Shown: positions 20,432 to 29,370 of the stretch, in pieces | Position numbering within the stretch: position 1 is the first letter of the stretch | How the letters are laid out: each line of letters begins with the position of its first letter | Assembly: GCA_907163375.1 (NCBI GenBank) | Contig: CAJQUW010003011.1 | Location: forward strand, 1 to 64,000 | DNA from: Prostheceraeus crozeri | Taxonomy: Eukaryota; Platyhelminthes; Polycladida; Euryleptidae | DNA length: 64,000 nucleotides | Reading direction: 5' to 3' | Position numbers and translations under genes: made by a program | Notes under the pieces: model-generated | Database searches by the model: none | Told to the model about the DNA's origin: nothing | The model's input: only the letters and a program-made list of their open reading frames with translations

Positions 20432-20956
20432 AGCCTTGTAGGCCTTGAGATAAAAAACTTACAAACAAAAAAAATATATATATGATGAAAAAACTGAGAA
20501 CAGAACATCAATACGTGATTCGTATTGATTGATGATAGAAGTACTTCATGCCGTAAAGAGATGACGCAATTTCAAGGCTACCTGCATGCTTTAATAGAGA
20601 TTTTTCATGATGCATGCCTACATCCTACAATAATACATCAAATGCAAAACTTGAAAATTAATGCAAGTCAAAGACCTTGCGCATTGCGAAAGGCCTATTA
20701 TAGATGATGAATTCAATATTTCAAACATAAAAAAATAGGTGCTTGTAAAAAACTACAAAAAATAAAATTTTAAGTCAGCAGGCCTAATTGAAAAGATGAT
20801 ATTTAAATACTACATGTGAGCTGCATACAGAAACTAATTATCAGACAGTCCAATTTATTAGGTGAACAAAGCATTTGAAAAAAACATTTTATGAAAATCC
20901 ATATTTGAAAGAAAAATAGAGGTATCTTTCAAACACCATAAAGACAACGATAAATA
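20432..20956. other. AT-rich, nothing recognised
   Basis: No gene or repeat that I can support. Confidence 0.4.
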
Positions 20957-21682
20957 GTCCGGCAGCCAGCACGAGTTTCTGCAGGGAACGAGGCCGAAAG
21001 TGAGACTTTCACAGAATGTTGTACACCCTATGCCTACTATGAATCTGCACGTCTGTTGAGTCTTAGTGAGTTCCTCTTCTTGTCAGACAAGATCAAAGAA
21101 AAACACATGTAAATCCAATGGGACGCAGATTGCAGTTTTTGGCTAAAATGAAATTTTGTATGTTTTCTCTGATTAAACGAAAAGTGCTATGCCCAGAGTC
21201 ATAATTTTTGGCATGCAATGTCTTCAGGTCATTTCCTATGATGTGCATGTTCTTTTATCATGCATCTGATCGACAATGTGTGTGAGAATGTGGTTGAATG
21301 TGGATAAAGTTGCTCAAAATGTTTGTGTTTGCCGACATTAAGAGGTTCGTCAAATCTTAATGTGTTTAGCTTTATAGACAGGGGTGCATGAACATGGTAG
21401 GAAATGACCTGAAGACATTGCATGCCAAAAAGTATGACTCTGGGCATAGCACTTTACGTTTAATCAGAGAAAACATAGAAATTTCATTTTAGCCAAAAAC
21501 GTCGCAAAATATGCGTCCCATTGGATTTACATGTGTTTTTCTTTGATCCTGTCTGACAAGAAGAGGAACTCACTAAGACTCAACAGACGTGCAGATTCAT
21601 AGTAGGCATAGGGTGTACAACATTCTGTGAAAGTCTCACTTTCGGCCTCGTTCCCTGCAGAAACTCGTGCTGGCTGCCGGAC
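20957..21682. mobile_element. Long palindromic MITE, copy 2
   Basis: Same termini (GTCCGGCAGCCAGCACGAG and complement), same fold-back design and same TA flanks as the copy at 436-1158. The two halves are inverted copies with the spacer around 21240-21400. Length 726 bp. Confidence 0.85.
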
Positions 21683-21981
21683 TAAAACAAAAGCTGACAA
21701 TAAAAACGAATTGAACTAGCCTACATGTACCTTTAAGTAAACATGAAAGTATTCTTTGCCATCCACGCAAAAAGAAGAACTTGTAGACATTGCTATAACG
21801 AACAAACGGAGCAACAGTTAAAAAGGTGGCGAAATCAACTTGGACGGGTTTGAATGCTTCAGTCCCACTTGCGTAACGAAAATCAACAGCTAGTTTATTT
21901 CATATTCATGAAAAAGTACAATCCTTTAAAACATCAATACAGCGGGAAGGGTACCGTAGAAATATCCGAGGCAATGTCGCC

Positions 21982-22200
21982 AGTAGTAAGTAAAACTCCA
22001 CTTCTGGATAGCGCAAGATGGCCGCCGTCGCTGACGTCCGTCCCCCCCCTCTGGACCGGCAGAGTGTCGTGGTCGGCCGCCGTGGTGCTTCGGGTCTGAC
22101 GTCCCCCCCCCTCTGGTCGACCGTCGTGTAGCGCGCGATGATGTGGTGTCTAGGTTGGCGTGGTGTGCCGGCCAGGTTGGGAGGGTGGACTGTCGTAGCT
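21982..22200. repeat. V1 left terminus with C-tract/hairpin modules
   Basis: After the AGTAGTAAG end comes a run of C directly followed by CTCTGGACCGGCAGAG, a 5-bp hairpin. Further C-tract blocks follow at about 22104 and 22324. Similar modules sit at 54937 and 54992 in V2 and in inverted orientation at 34172-34255. Confidence 0.65.
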
Positions 22201-24365
22201 CACCTGAAAAAATCCTAAGTGTCAGAGTGGCTTTGTATGGGTAAAATTTTGAAAATTTTCCAAAGTGTGTCATTTCGACCTGGGACCGTCACCAAAACAT
22301 TTTTCATCAAATTTCACTGACCTCCCCCCCTCTGGACCGGCAGAGTGTCGTGGTCGGCCGCCGTGGTGCTTCGGGTCTGACGTCCCCCCCCCCTCTGGTC
22401 GACCGTCGTGTAGCGCGCGGTGATGTGGTGTCTAGGTTGGCGTGGTGTGCCGGCCAGGTTGGGAGGGTGGACTGTCGTAGCTCACCTGAAAAAATCCTAA
22501 GTGTCAGAGTGGCTGTGTATGGGTAAAATTTTGAAAATTTTCCAAAGTGTGGAATTTCGACCTGGGACCGTCACCAAAAGATTTTTCATCAAATTTCACT
22601 GACCTCCCCCCCCGACAGCAATCTTCTAACTTTGGTTCTAGTGAACGGATTTTGTTCGTTCGAGTTGCATTCGAAAGAGGAGAAAAAACTACTCGACAAC
22701 ATTTTTTGTTGCGAGTCAATCGGACCAGTCGTTCAAAAGTTAGAGCGGTTACAAGATTTTAGGTCGGAGCTCGCTCACCTGAAAAAATCCTAAGTGTCAG
22801 AGTGGCTTTGTATGGGTAAAATTTTGAAAATTTTCCAAAGTGTGGAATTTCGACCTGGGACCGTCACCAAAACATTTTTCATCAAATTTCACTGACCTCC
22901 CCCCCTCTGGACAGCTAGCTTCGATCTTGGCTTCTAGTGGACGGATTTTGTCGTGCGATAGCTCGTTTGAAAGCTAAGAGTGAGACAAATTCAGTGAAAG
23001 AATCGGCTTGTTCCTATCTGTCTTCGTTCAAAAGTTAGAGCGGTTACAAGATTTTAGGTCGGAGCTCGCTCACCTGAAAAAATCCTAAGTGTCAGAGTGG
23101 CTTTGTATGGGTAAAATTTTGAAAATTTTCCAAAGTGTGGAATTTCGACCTGGACCGTCACCAAAACATTTTTCATCAAATTTCACTGACCCCCCCCCCC
23201 CCGACAGCAATCTTCTAACTTTGGTTCTAGTGAACGGATTTTGTTCGTTCGAGTTGCATTCGAAAGAGGAGAAAAAACTGCCTCGACAACATTTTTTGTT
23301 GCGAGTCAATCGGACCAGTCGTTCAAAAGTTAGAGCGGTTACAAGATTTTAGGTCGGAGCTCGCTCACCTGAAAAAATCCTAAGTGTCAGAGTGGCTTTG
23401 TATGGGTAAAATTTTGAAAATTTTCCAAAGTGTGGAATTTCGACCTGGGACCGTCACCAAAACATTTTTCATCAAATTTCACTGACCTCCCCCCCTCTGG
23501 ACAGCTCGCTTCGATCTTGGCTTCTAGTGGACGGATTTTGTCGTGCAATAGCTCGTTTGAAAGCTAAGAGTGAGACAAATTCAGTGAAAGAAACGGCTTG
23601 TTCATATCTGTCTTCGTTCAAAAGTTAGAGCGGTTACAAGATTTTAGGTCGGAGCTCGCTCACCTGAAAAAATCCTAAGTGTCAGAGTGGCTGTGTATGG
23701 GTAAAATTTTGAAAATTTTCCAAAGTGTGGAATTTCGACCTGGGACCGTCACCAAAAGATTTTTCATCAAATTTCACTGACCCCCCCCCCCCGACAGCAA
23801 TCTTCTAACTTTGGTTCTAGTGAACGGATTTTGTTCGTTCGAGTTGCATTCGAAAGAGGAGAAAAAACTGCTCGACAACATTTTTTGTTGCGAGTCAATC
23901 GGACCAGTCGTTCAAAAGTTAGAGCGGTTACAAGATTTTAGGTCGGAGCTCGCTCACCTGAAAAAATCCTAAGTGTCAGAGTGGCTTTGTATGGGTAAAA
24001 TTTTGAAAATTTTCCAAAGTGTGGAATTTCGACCTGGGACCGTCACCAAAACATTTTTCATCAAATTTCACTGACCTCCCCCCCCTCTGGACAGCTAGCT
24101 TCAATCTTGGCTTCTAGTGGACGGATTTTGTCGTGCGATAGCTCGTTTGAAAGCTAAGAGTGAGACAAATTCAGTGAAAGAATCGGCTTGTTCCTATCTG
24201 TCTTCGTTCAAAAGTTAGAGCGGTTACAAGATTTTAGGTCGGAGCTCGCTCACCTGAAAAAATCCTAAGTGTCAGAGTGGCTTTGTATGGGTAAAATTTT
24301 GAAAATTTTCCAAAGTGTGGAATTTCGACCTGGGACCGTCACCAAAACATTTTTCATCAAATTTC
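22201..24365. repeat. Higher-order tandem repeat: eight units of about 282-296 bp
   Basis: A shared 145-bp core starting CACCTGAAAAAATCCTAAGT recurs at 22201, 22483, 22776, 23071, 23366, 23661, 23955 and 24251. After each core's C-run the filler alternates between type B (CGACAGCAATCTTCTAAC) and type C (CTCTGGACAGCTNGCTTC), so the true repeat is a B-C dimer of about 590 bp. V2 has one core at about 55392. Frames inside are not genes. Confidence 0.9.
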
Positions 24366-24520
24366 TCTGAACGAGGGGGGGAGGGGGGAGTCAGTGAAAT
24401 TTGATGAAAAATGTTTTGGTGTCGGTCCCAGGTCGAAATTCGGAAGTTTTAAATTTTTCAAAATTTTCACCACACTGGAGCTCTCACACTTAAAAATTTT
24501 TTCACTTGTGGCATGTTACA
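24366..24520. repeat. Inverted copy of the repeat core
   Basis: From the G-run at about 24372 the sequence is an inverted, more diverged copy of the core just before it (GTCAGTGAAATTTGATGAAA ... GGTCCCAGGTCGAAATTC). The end of the array is thus a large imperfect palindrome centred near 24370. Confidence 0.8.
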
Positions 24521-24676
24521 TGGACATGTGCTGACGGACCAACTTCCCGTGGTCATATGAGAATGGTTCAGGTGTCATATGATAGAGAATGATGAGACGA
24601 ATCGTTTGCAACAAACCGCATGTCGCTACGATGAATACTTTCGGAGATAGAGCCATTTTAAGTTTTCTTCCGAGCA

Positions 24677-24684
24677 TATATAAA
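24677..24684 (+). promoter_or_regulatory. TATA box of the V1 zinc/coiled-coil gene
   Basis: TATATAAA about 49 bp upstream of the splice donor GAG|GTAAGC (24725/24726). The counterpart in V2 is TATATAA at 55556-55562. Confidence 0.7.
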
Positions 24685-24725
24685 CCCCCGACAACGTAAG
24701 TCTGATCACTTCATCGAAAGACGAG

Positions 24726-25259
24726 GTAAGCGACGGTCGTCGCTCTGAGCTCCCGATATCGGGTGTTTCAAAGGACTCTATCTTTTGAAGTAGGCAAGCT
24801 ATCTTCTTACTTCAAAGTTTGTATGATAGAGTTTAATAGTGTCTTTACTACTGATAAAATTTTTTAGAAGTAGTATGAGTAGTAAAAATGCGGAATTTTT
24901 TAAAAATTCTTAATTTTCAGTTTTTTCAAAGTTTTAACATATAGACTAAGGTTTTCAAGTATCCTGAGTTCAAATCTGCTATCAGATTTGAAATGTAACT
25001 AAGTCTAAGGCAGCTTTGAGGGGTTAGATCCCAGCTACTGATCACTACCTTTGACTCGGCGTTGCTGTTACCACTTCGGGGCAGTGACAATGATGTCTTC
25101 AGCTGTAAAGAGCGGGTATCGGGGAAGATCTCTCACTTCCCTAGTGATCAGTACAAGGCCTTCGGGCTGTCGACGGGATCGAGTGCCACTCACTACACTC
25201 TTTAGGAATATGACTGTACTACATGATTCCAAACTTATACAAATTTCATTATCTTACAG
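24726..25259 (+). other. 5'-UTR intron of the V1 zinc/coiled-coil gene
   Basis: Donor GAG|GTAAGC and acceptor ATCTTACAG border a 534-bp intron whose downstream exon carries the start codon 17 bp later. V2 has a 623-bp intron in the same place. Most of it is AT-rich, but 25020-25200 is GC-richer and contains a strong inverted repeat. Confidence 0.65.
25036..25153 (+). ncRNA. Candidate structured RNA inside the V1 intron
   Basis: TACTGATCACTA (25036-25047) and TAGTGATCAGTA (25142-25153) form a perfect 12-bp stem. The enclosed 94 nt hold smaller hairpins such as CACT/AGTG around 25062-25086 and GGGAAG ... CTTCCC just before the closing arm. Upstream, CAAATCT-GCTATC-AGATTTG forms another hairpin at about 24975. 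No known RNA family is recognised. Confidence 0.3.
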
Positions 25260-25276
25260 TTAACAATAAATCAGGC

Positions 25277-26455
25277 ATGGCAAACGACAAGAATCGTAAA
25301 TATCACATCAAAATGTGCTCATGTGGGCGAGTTAATCGCAGTGCGGACGCCAAGGCTCATGTCAAGAAGGCGGGCACCGGCCACATGATTATCTTGAATA
25401 GGGTTGCGTGTGTGAAGTGCAGAGTGCTGAAGGGTGATGAGGATGAGGCGCGTTTTTACAGAGTGCATGCTGACTGTAGTGGTGGTTTAGTGACTGATTT
25501 GAGATTTACGCAGTTGATTGTGGAAGAGAGGGAGCGAATGTTGGCGATCGAGCGAGAGGGTAAGGCTGAGAATGTTGTTGAGAATGTTGTTGAGAATGAT
25601 GAGTTGGCGAGAGCGGTTGCGTCGTTGGAGGGTGAGATTGAGCGAAAGAGAGTGCTTGAGAGTGATGATGAGGATGATGTGGATTTAGATAGGGAGCGTG
25701 TGAGGAAGCGTGTGAGGAAGTTGAGCTCTTCGTCGTCGGAGGTGTCAAACATCGTCATCACCGACCCCCCGAAGAGCTCATCTTCCCCAAAAGTGAAGAG
25801 TGGTGGGATTCGTGTGCAGTCGGCGAGGTGGTTGAAGGATGAAGAGAAGAGGCATGTTTCGCAGCAGATGGCGCATGATTTGTTGGTTAATAAGTATGAG
25901 AGTTTGAAGAAAGTGAAGGATGAAGTTGTGAAGGAGTTGGATGAGTTGAAAAAGAAGGAACTGAAGTCGAAGGAGGTAGCGGATGAAAATATTAGAATGA
26001 AGCGTAGTGTGACTGATTTGAAGAAAAGACGCGAGAGTTGGAAGAGAAGAATGATGAGTGTGAGAAGAGGGCGAGTGCTGCGGAGAGAAGAATGAGAGAT
26101 GCAGAAGCGAAGTTTGAGGAGATGATGAAGGAGATGAGTGTGTTGAGAGCGAGGAATGTTGAGTTGGAGAGGACTGTGGCTCGGCGGGGTGATGAGAGGC
26201 AGGCGTATGAGAAGTTGGAGCGCATGAGGGATGAGTGGGAATCGTGTGAATGAGGATCGTTTGTTTGAGTTTCACATCCCTATTCGGGATAATCATTTGG
26301 CCGGCGAAGTACTCGTAAACCAGAATTTAGACGAATCCATCCTATGCTATAACGGCCATCCAACGAAAAAATGTTTGCATGCCAGCCTACGAATGCGCGG
26401 TCACTTGCACAAATTTTCTATTCGGAAGCGCGCGAGACTGCCAAAGGATGGCTAA
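25277..26455 (+). pseudogene. V1 zinc-binding/coiled-coil protein, two frameshifts
   Basis: The N-terminus has a cysteine/histidine pattern: MCSCGRV, AHVKKAGTGHM, CVKC and RVHADC, likely one or two zinc sites. A long charged middle with heptad character (ERERMLAIEREGKAEN and later KKVKDEVVKELDELKK) indicates coiled coil. The C-terminal block FEFHIPIRDN ... LCYNGHPTKKCLH parallels the end of the V2 gene at 56241. The frame shifts near 26035 and back near 26235; both lie in purine-rich runs and may be sequence errors. It starts after a 5'-UTR intron; a second intron (26460-26519) follows the stop. No function known. Confidence 0.65.
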
Positions 26456-26555
26456 CTTGGTAAGTGAAAAGTAAATAAGATAGTATATCCTATTCTAATA
26501 CATATCATTTTCATTGCAGATCTTTGCCCGCCTTCACCACCCCATCACGTCACTC

Positions 26556-26696
26556 CCGAGAACGAACCATCGGCTCTCTTAAGGGCCACTAGGGGCAAGA
26601 CATGATAGAACCTCCACGCGGTTTGCCCTGGGCAGTCTTCGGACTGGCGAATACTATCATTAAGTTGAATCTGCTATCAGTCAACTTGAACGTTGC
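26556..26696 (+). repeat. 3' module copy 1: histone-like stem-loop plus two hairpins
   Basis: A roughly 141-bp segment occurs three times in V1, each time after a gene. It holds a histone-type stem-loop (26573-26588), the UUCG-type hairpin CAGTCTTCGGACTG (26634-26647) and a hairpin with 7-bp arms AAGTTGA/TCAACTT around CTGCTATCAG. A TATA box for the next gene follows 16 bp later. Confidence 0.8.
26573..26588 (+). terminator. Histone-mRNA-like 3' stem-loop, zinc/coiled-coil gene of V1
   Basis: GGCTCTCTTAAGGGCC forms a 6-bp stem (one G-U pair) with a 4-nt loop, preceded by AACCATC and followed by ACTA. It lies 57 nt after the stop codon in the spliced message. Compared with the histone consensus only the first loop base differs. 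Confidence 0.6.
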
Positions 26697-26711
26697 GTCG
26701 AGTTAGAGGGG

Positions 26712-26719
26712 TATATAAA
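26712..26719 (+). promoter_or_regulatory. TATA box of the 88-aa gene
   Basis: TATATAAA, 32 bp before the ATG at 26751, giving a very short leader as in histone genes. Confidence 0.7.
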
Positions 26720-26750
26720 CCACTGCCTCTCATTTCATTTCATTTCAATC

Positions 26751-27017
26751 ATGCAGACGCCGAACAGTCAAGTCAGCTCTCCTCGCGGACAGCAGTTAAG
26801 GCCGCGAAATTTATTTGAGGAGTTTGCCAGGCTAGAGGAGCAAGACAGAGTTTTTAATAATCTTGCTCGGATTGGCAATCCGATGACAGCAACTGCTGTC
26901 AATCCAACGGAATGGCGCTACATTCCACTTTTTAGTCACGTGCCAATTAGCGTGGAAGTCGACAGTGCTACCAAAGAGAGAGTCAAAGACTCTCTCAGCA
27001 GAATTGGTAGGGTGTAA
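26751..27017 (+). CDS. 88-aa protein of V1, unknown function
   Basis: Compact gene: TATA box, ATG at 26751, stop at 27017 and a histone-like stem-loop starting 30 nt after the stop. The protein is soluble-looking with a charged middle (LFEEFARLEEQDRVFNNL) and proline-containing C-terminal half (YIPLFSHVPISVEVD). There is no cysteine cluster, signal peptide or membrane segment. I recognise no family; it is not a histone. V2 shows no counterpart in this position. Confidence 0.55.
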   Translation: MQTPNSQVSSPRGQQLRPRNLFEEFARLEEQDRVFNNLARIGNPMTATAVNPTEWRYIPLFSHVPISVEVDSATKERVKDSLSRIGRV

Positions 27018-27029
27018 GATGACGTTACT

Positions 27030-27170
27030 CCCGAGAATGAACCATCGGCTCTCTTAAGGGCCACCATGGGGCAAGACATGATAGAACCTCCTCGCGGTTT
27101 GCCCTGGGCAGTCTTCGGACTGGCGAATACTATCATTAAGTTGAATCTGCTATCAGTCAACTTGAACGTT
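27030..27170 (+). repeat. 3' module copy 2
   Basis: Near-identical to 26556-26696, including all three hairpins. It follows the 88-aa gene and is separated from the next TATA box by 65 bp. Confidence 0.85.
27047..27062 (+). terminator. Histone-mRNA-like 3' stem-loop, 88-aa gene
   Basis: GGCTCTCTTAAGGGCC followed directly by ACCA, as after many histone stem-loops, then GGGGCAAGACATG, a purine-rich stretch at the place of the histone downstream element. It begins 30 nt after the stop; there is no AATAAA before it. Confidence 0.65.
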
Positions 27171-27235
27171 ATGCAGTCGATTGCTATCCCTGAAGCATTC
27201 TGATTCGCTGTTGAGCAATTCATTGTTGAAAACCC

Positions 27236-27243
27236 TATATAAG
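27236..27243 (+). promoter_or_regulatory. TATA box of the 73-aa gene
   Basis: TATATAAG, 41 bp before the ATG at 27284. Confidence 0.7.
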
Positions 27244-27283
27244 CCAGAAGATTGTAGCGCTTCTCATTCAATTTGAAGTCACG

Positions 27284-27505
27284 ATGGAAGCGACATCTGC
27301 CGACAACATTCCCGTCTTCACCGATGAAGACAACGCCATTCCCGAGTTCGTCATCCTCGACGAGTGGGATGAGGAGGATGAGAAGAAGGGGAAGATCAAG
27401 AGGATCGTTTGGACGGATGAGGTGTGGACTCCAAATACCACCCGCATCCGAAAGGTGCCAGATGCACCAGTACGACCTCGGCGGTATAGGTCTATGACAA
27501 CCTAA
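27284..27505 (+). CDS. 73-aa acidic-then-basic protein of V1, unknown function
   Basis: The N-terminal half is strongly acidic (FTDEDNAIPEFVILDEWDEE), with two hydrophobic-acidic patches that resemble activation or interaction motifs; the C-terminal part is basic (VRPRRYRSM). It has a TATA promoter and its stop is followed 63 nt later by a histone-like stem-loop. I recognise no family. A +1 frame over the same stretch is a shadow. Confidence 0.5.
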   Translation: MEATSADNIPVFTDEDNAIPEFVILDEWDEEDEKKGKIKRIVWTDEVWTPNTTRIRKVPDAPVRPRRYRSMTT

Positions 27506-27550
27506 CCGTCATACCCACTTGACTATTCCAGCCAATAGTCAAATTCACAC

Positions 27551-27692
27551 CCCGAGAACGAACCATCGGCTCTCTTAAGGGCCACCATGGGGCAAGACAT
27601 GATAGAACCTCCACGCGGTTTGCCTGGGCAGTCTTCGGACTGGCGAATACTATCATTAAGTTGAATCTGCTATCAGTCAACTTGAACGTTGC
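27551..27692 (+). repeat. 3' module copy 3
   Basis: Third copy, one C shorter in the GTTTGCC stretch. It follows the 73-aa gene. Confidence 0.85.
27568..27583 (+). terminator. Histone-mRNA-like 3' stem-loop, 73-aa gene
   Basis: Same 16-nt hairpin as at 27047, followed by ACCATGGGGCAAGAC. Confidence 0.65.
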
Positions 27693-27694
27693 AA

Positions 27695-27901
27695 ATGAAG
27701 TTCGGTGTAATACTTCCTTTCGACGGGCGTTCTGTAAAGGGCGGCGGTGAAACCCGTAGCTATGTATACCGCAAGGGACATTCGGCAATGGTCAATCTTG
27801 TTAAACCTCTCTGCGTCATGTTTGCAAGTGATTGCCTCTGTCTCAACGTAGTATGCATTCGCGCCAGGGCGACATTTAGCCAACTGTCGAAGGTTGCCTA
27901 A
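27695..27901 (+). CDS. Possible small ORF after the third 3' module
   Basis: A 68-codon frame begins 3 bp after the module (MKFGVILPFDGRSVKGGG). No TATA box precedes it and no stem-loop follows. It could be the remnant of a fourth gene whose promoter was lost. The minus-strand frame over the same bases is equally open, so this is weak. Confidence 0.2.
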   Translation: MKFGVILPFDGRSVKGGGETRSYVYRKGHSAMVNLVKPLCVMFASDCLCLNVVCIRARATFSQLSKVA

Positions 27902-28028
27902 AACTTTCCATTGCATACGTTATGAGAACCATGAGTTCTACCTGTCTCTATCAATGAGACGAATTGATGAATGGAATGAAATGGGAGGACACTCACGCGC
28001 CACACGCAACATAACACACTTCTCTCTT

Positions 28029-28645
28029 CCGTAGTCTAACAAGCTCTTTACACATGGATCGCAGTCGATTGCTATCCCTGTATCAGAAGTGTAAGCTATC
28101 TTAATTTTATTTGACACTATTTCATCTATCATCATCATCGTCCATATGAAATGTTTTAAGATTTACAAGTTAGACTAAGCGTGCTACTATTTCCAAATGA
28201 AAAAGTATACATGGTTAAATCATCCACTTAAGCCCATCCGTAGTCTAACAAGCTCTTTACACATGGATCGCAGTCGATTGCTATCCCTGTATCAGAAGTG
28301 TAAGCTATCTTAATTTATTTGACACTATTTCATCTACCATCATCGTCCATATGAAATGTTTTAAGATTTACAAGTTAGACTAAGCGTGCTACTATTTCCA
28401 AATGAAAAAAGTATACATGGTTAAATCATCCACTTAAGCCCATCCGTAGTCTAACAAGCTCTTTACACATGGATCGCAGTCGATTGCTATCCCTGTATCA
28501 GAAGTGTAAGCTATCTTAATTTTATTTGACACTATTTCATCTACCATCATCGTCCATATGAATGTTATAAGATTTACAAGTTAGACTAAGCGTGCTACTA
28601 TTTCCAAATGAAAATGTATACATGGTTAAATCATCCACTGAAGCC
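28029..28645. repeat. Tandem array, three units of about 206 bp
   Basis: Units start with CCGTAGTCTAACAAGCTC at 28029, 28238 and 28444. V2 has a single unit at 57556-57760. Each unit contains AGTCTAAC near its start and the complementary GTTAGACT about 120 bp later, so it can fold. V1 has amplified a sequence that is single in V2. Confidence 0.85.
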
Positions 28646-28696
28646 CCATTCAAGTAAGTCAGTATGAAAGCAAAGATAATACGAAATAAAAATTTA

Positions 28697-29093
28697 TTAT
28701 GGCATGTATTTCAAAAGGTCTTCATCGTCAATATCGTCCCAGAGTCTGGCTTCGCATAGATAACAAAAACAGTTCAGTTGCTTTAATCGTTCTTCCACTG
28801 CGAGCATCACTTTGTCAATATACTCCCACTCCTCCATAGTTCGTGGCTGGGAGTTAGGGGTGTACCACTCCCATAATTGGTGGAGGAATTTCGTGCTGGT
28901 GATCTCCATCACATCGTCAGTATCGTACTGGAGATACTTCCACCTCACGCCTGTTAAGTCGGGGACACTCCTTCTCACATACACTCTCTTCGTTGTCCGC
29001 TGGTAATAACACCTTCTCTACCTTCGTTGGAGCGTTTGGTGTTGAGGATGGAGAAGAGAATTTTGTGTTTGGTGTTGTCGGAGGGCTTGTCAT
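28697..29093 (-). pseudogene. V1 copy of the antisense 149-aa gene, one frameshift
   Basis: The sequence is nearly identical to the intact V2 gene (57809-58258) over VRWKYLQYDTDDVMEITS and the C-terminal LWDDIDDEDLLKYMP. Relative to V2 a G-run near 28960 has one extra base, which shifts the frame, and a short internal segment is deleted near 29005-29050. AATAAA on the minus strand overlaps its stop codon. Confidence 0.65.
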
Positions 29094-29190
29094 GTTGACT
29101 GTGAATAATAACTTTGAAATGTTTTCTAATTCTTAAGTATCAACAAGCAACCAATCAGAATGAACAGCCAATGAATGATGAACATGAAAG

Positions 29191-29198
29191 TATATATG
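29191..29198 (+). promoter_or_regulatory. TATA box of V1 PolB
   Basis: TATATATG, preceded by two CCAAT boxes (29150-29175), as in V2 (58316-58363). Confidence 0.6.
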
Positions 29199-29370
29199 TA
29201 AAGTGACATTCGTGTCATTTCACTCTGTCTTTGAGACACATAAGTGAACTGTTGTTTAGCGAATTCTGTTATTATTTGAGGCGTACAAGTGAATTCCAAA
29301 TTTGAGACGTATTATTTGAGTGAAGTCTCTATCTTGTTGAAGTATCAAGCTTAAACATAATTTCGTTGAA

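Noticed and set aside
22201-24480. CRISPR-like regular array
   Set aside because: Unit length near 290 bp, alternating long fillers and eukaryotic context; a satellite-like tandem repeat, not direct repeats with short spacers.
25456-26296. Minus-strand Ser/His/Pro-rich frames opposite the V1 zinc/coiled-coil gene
   Set aside because: Antisense shadows of purine-rich coiled-coil coding sequence.
26573-27583. Rho-independent bacterial terminators
   Set aside because: Hairpins lack a following T-run, and the context is clearly eukaryotic; the histone stem-loop fits better.
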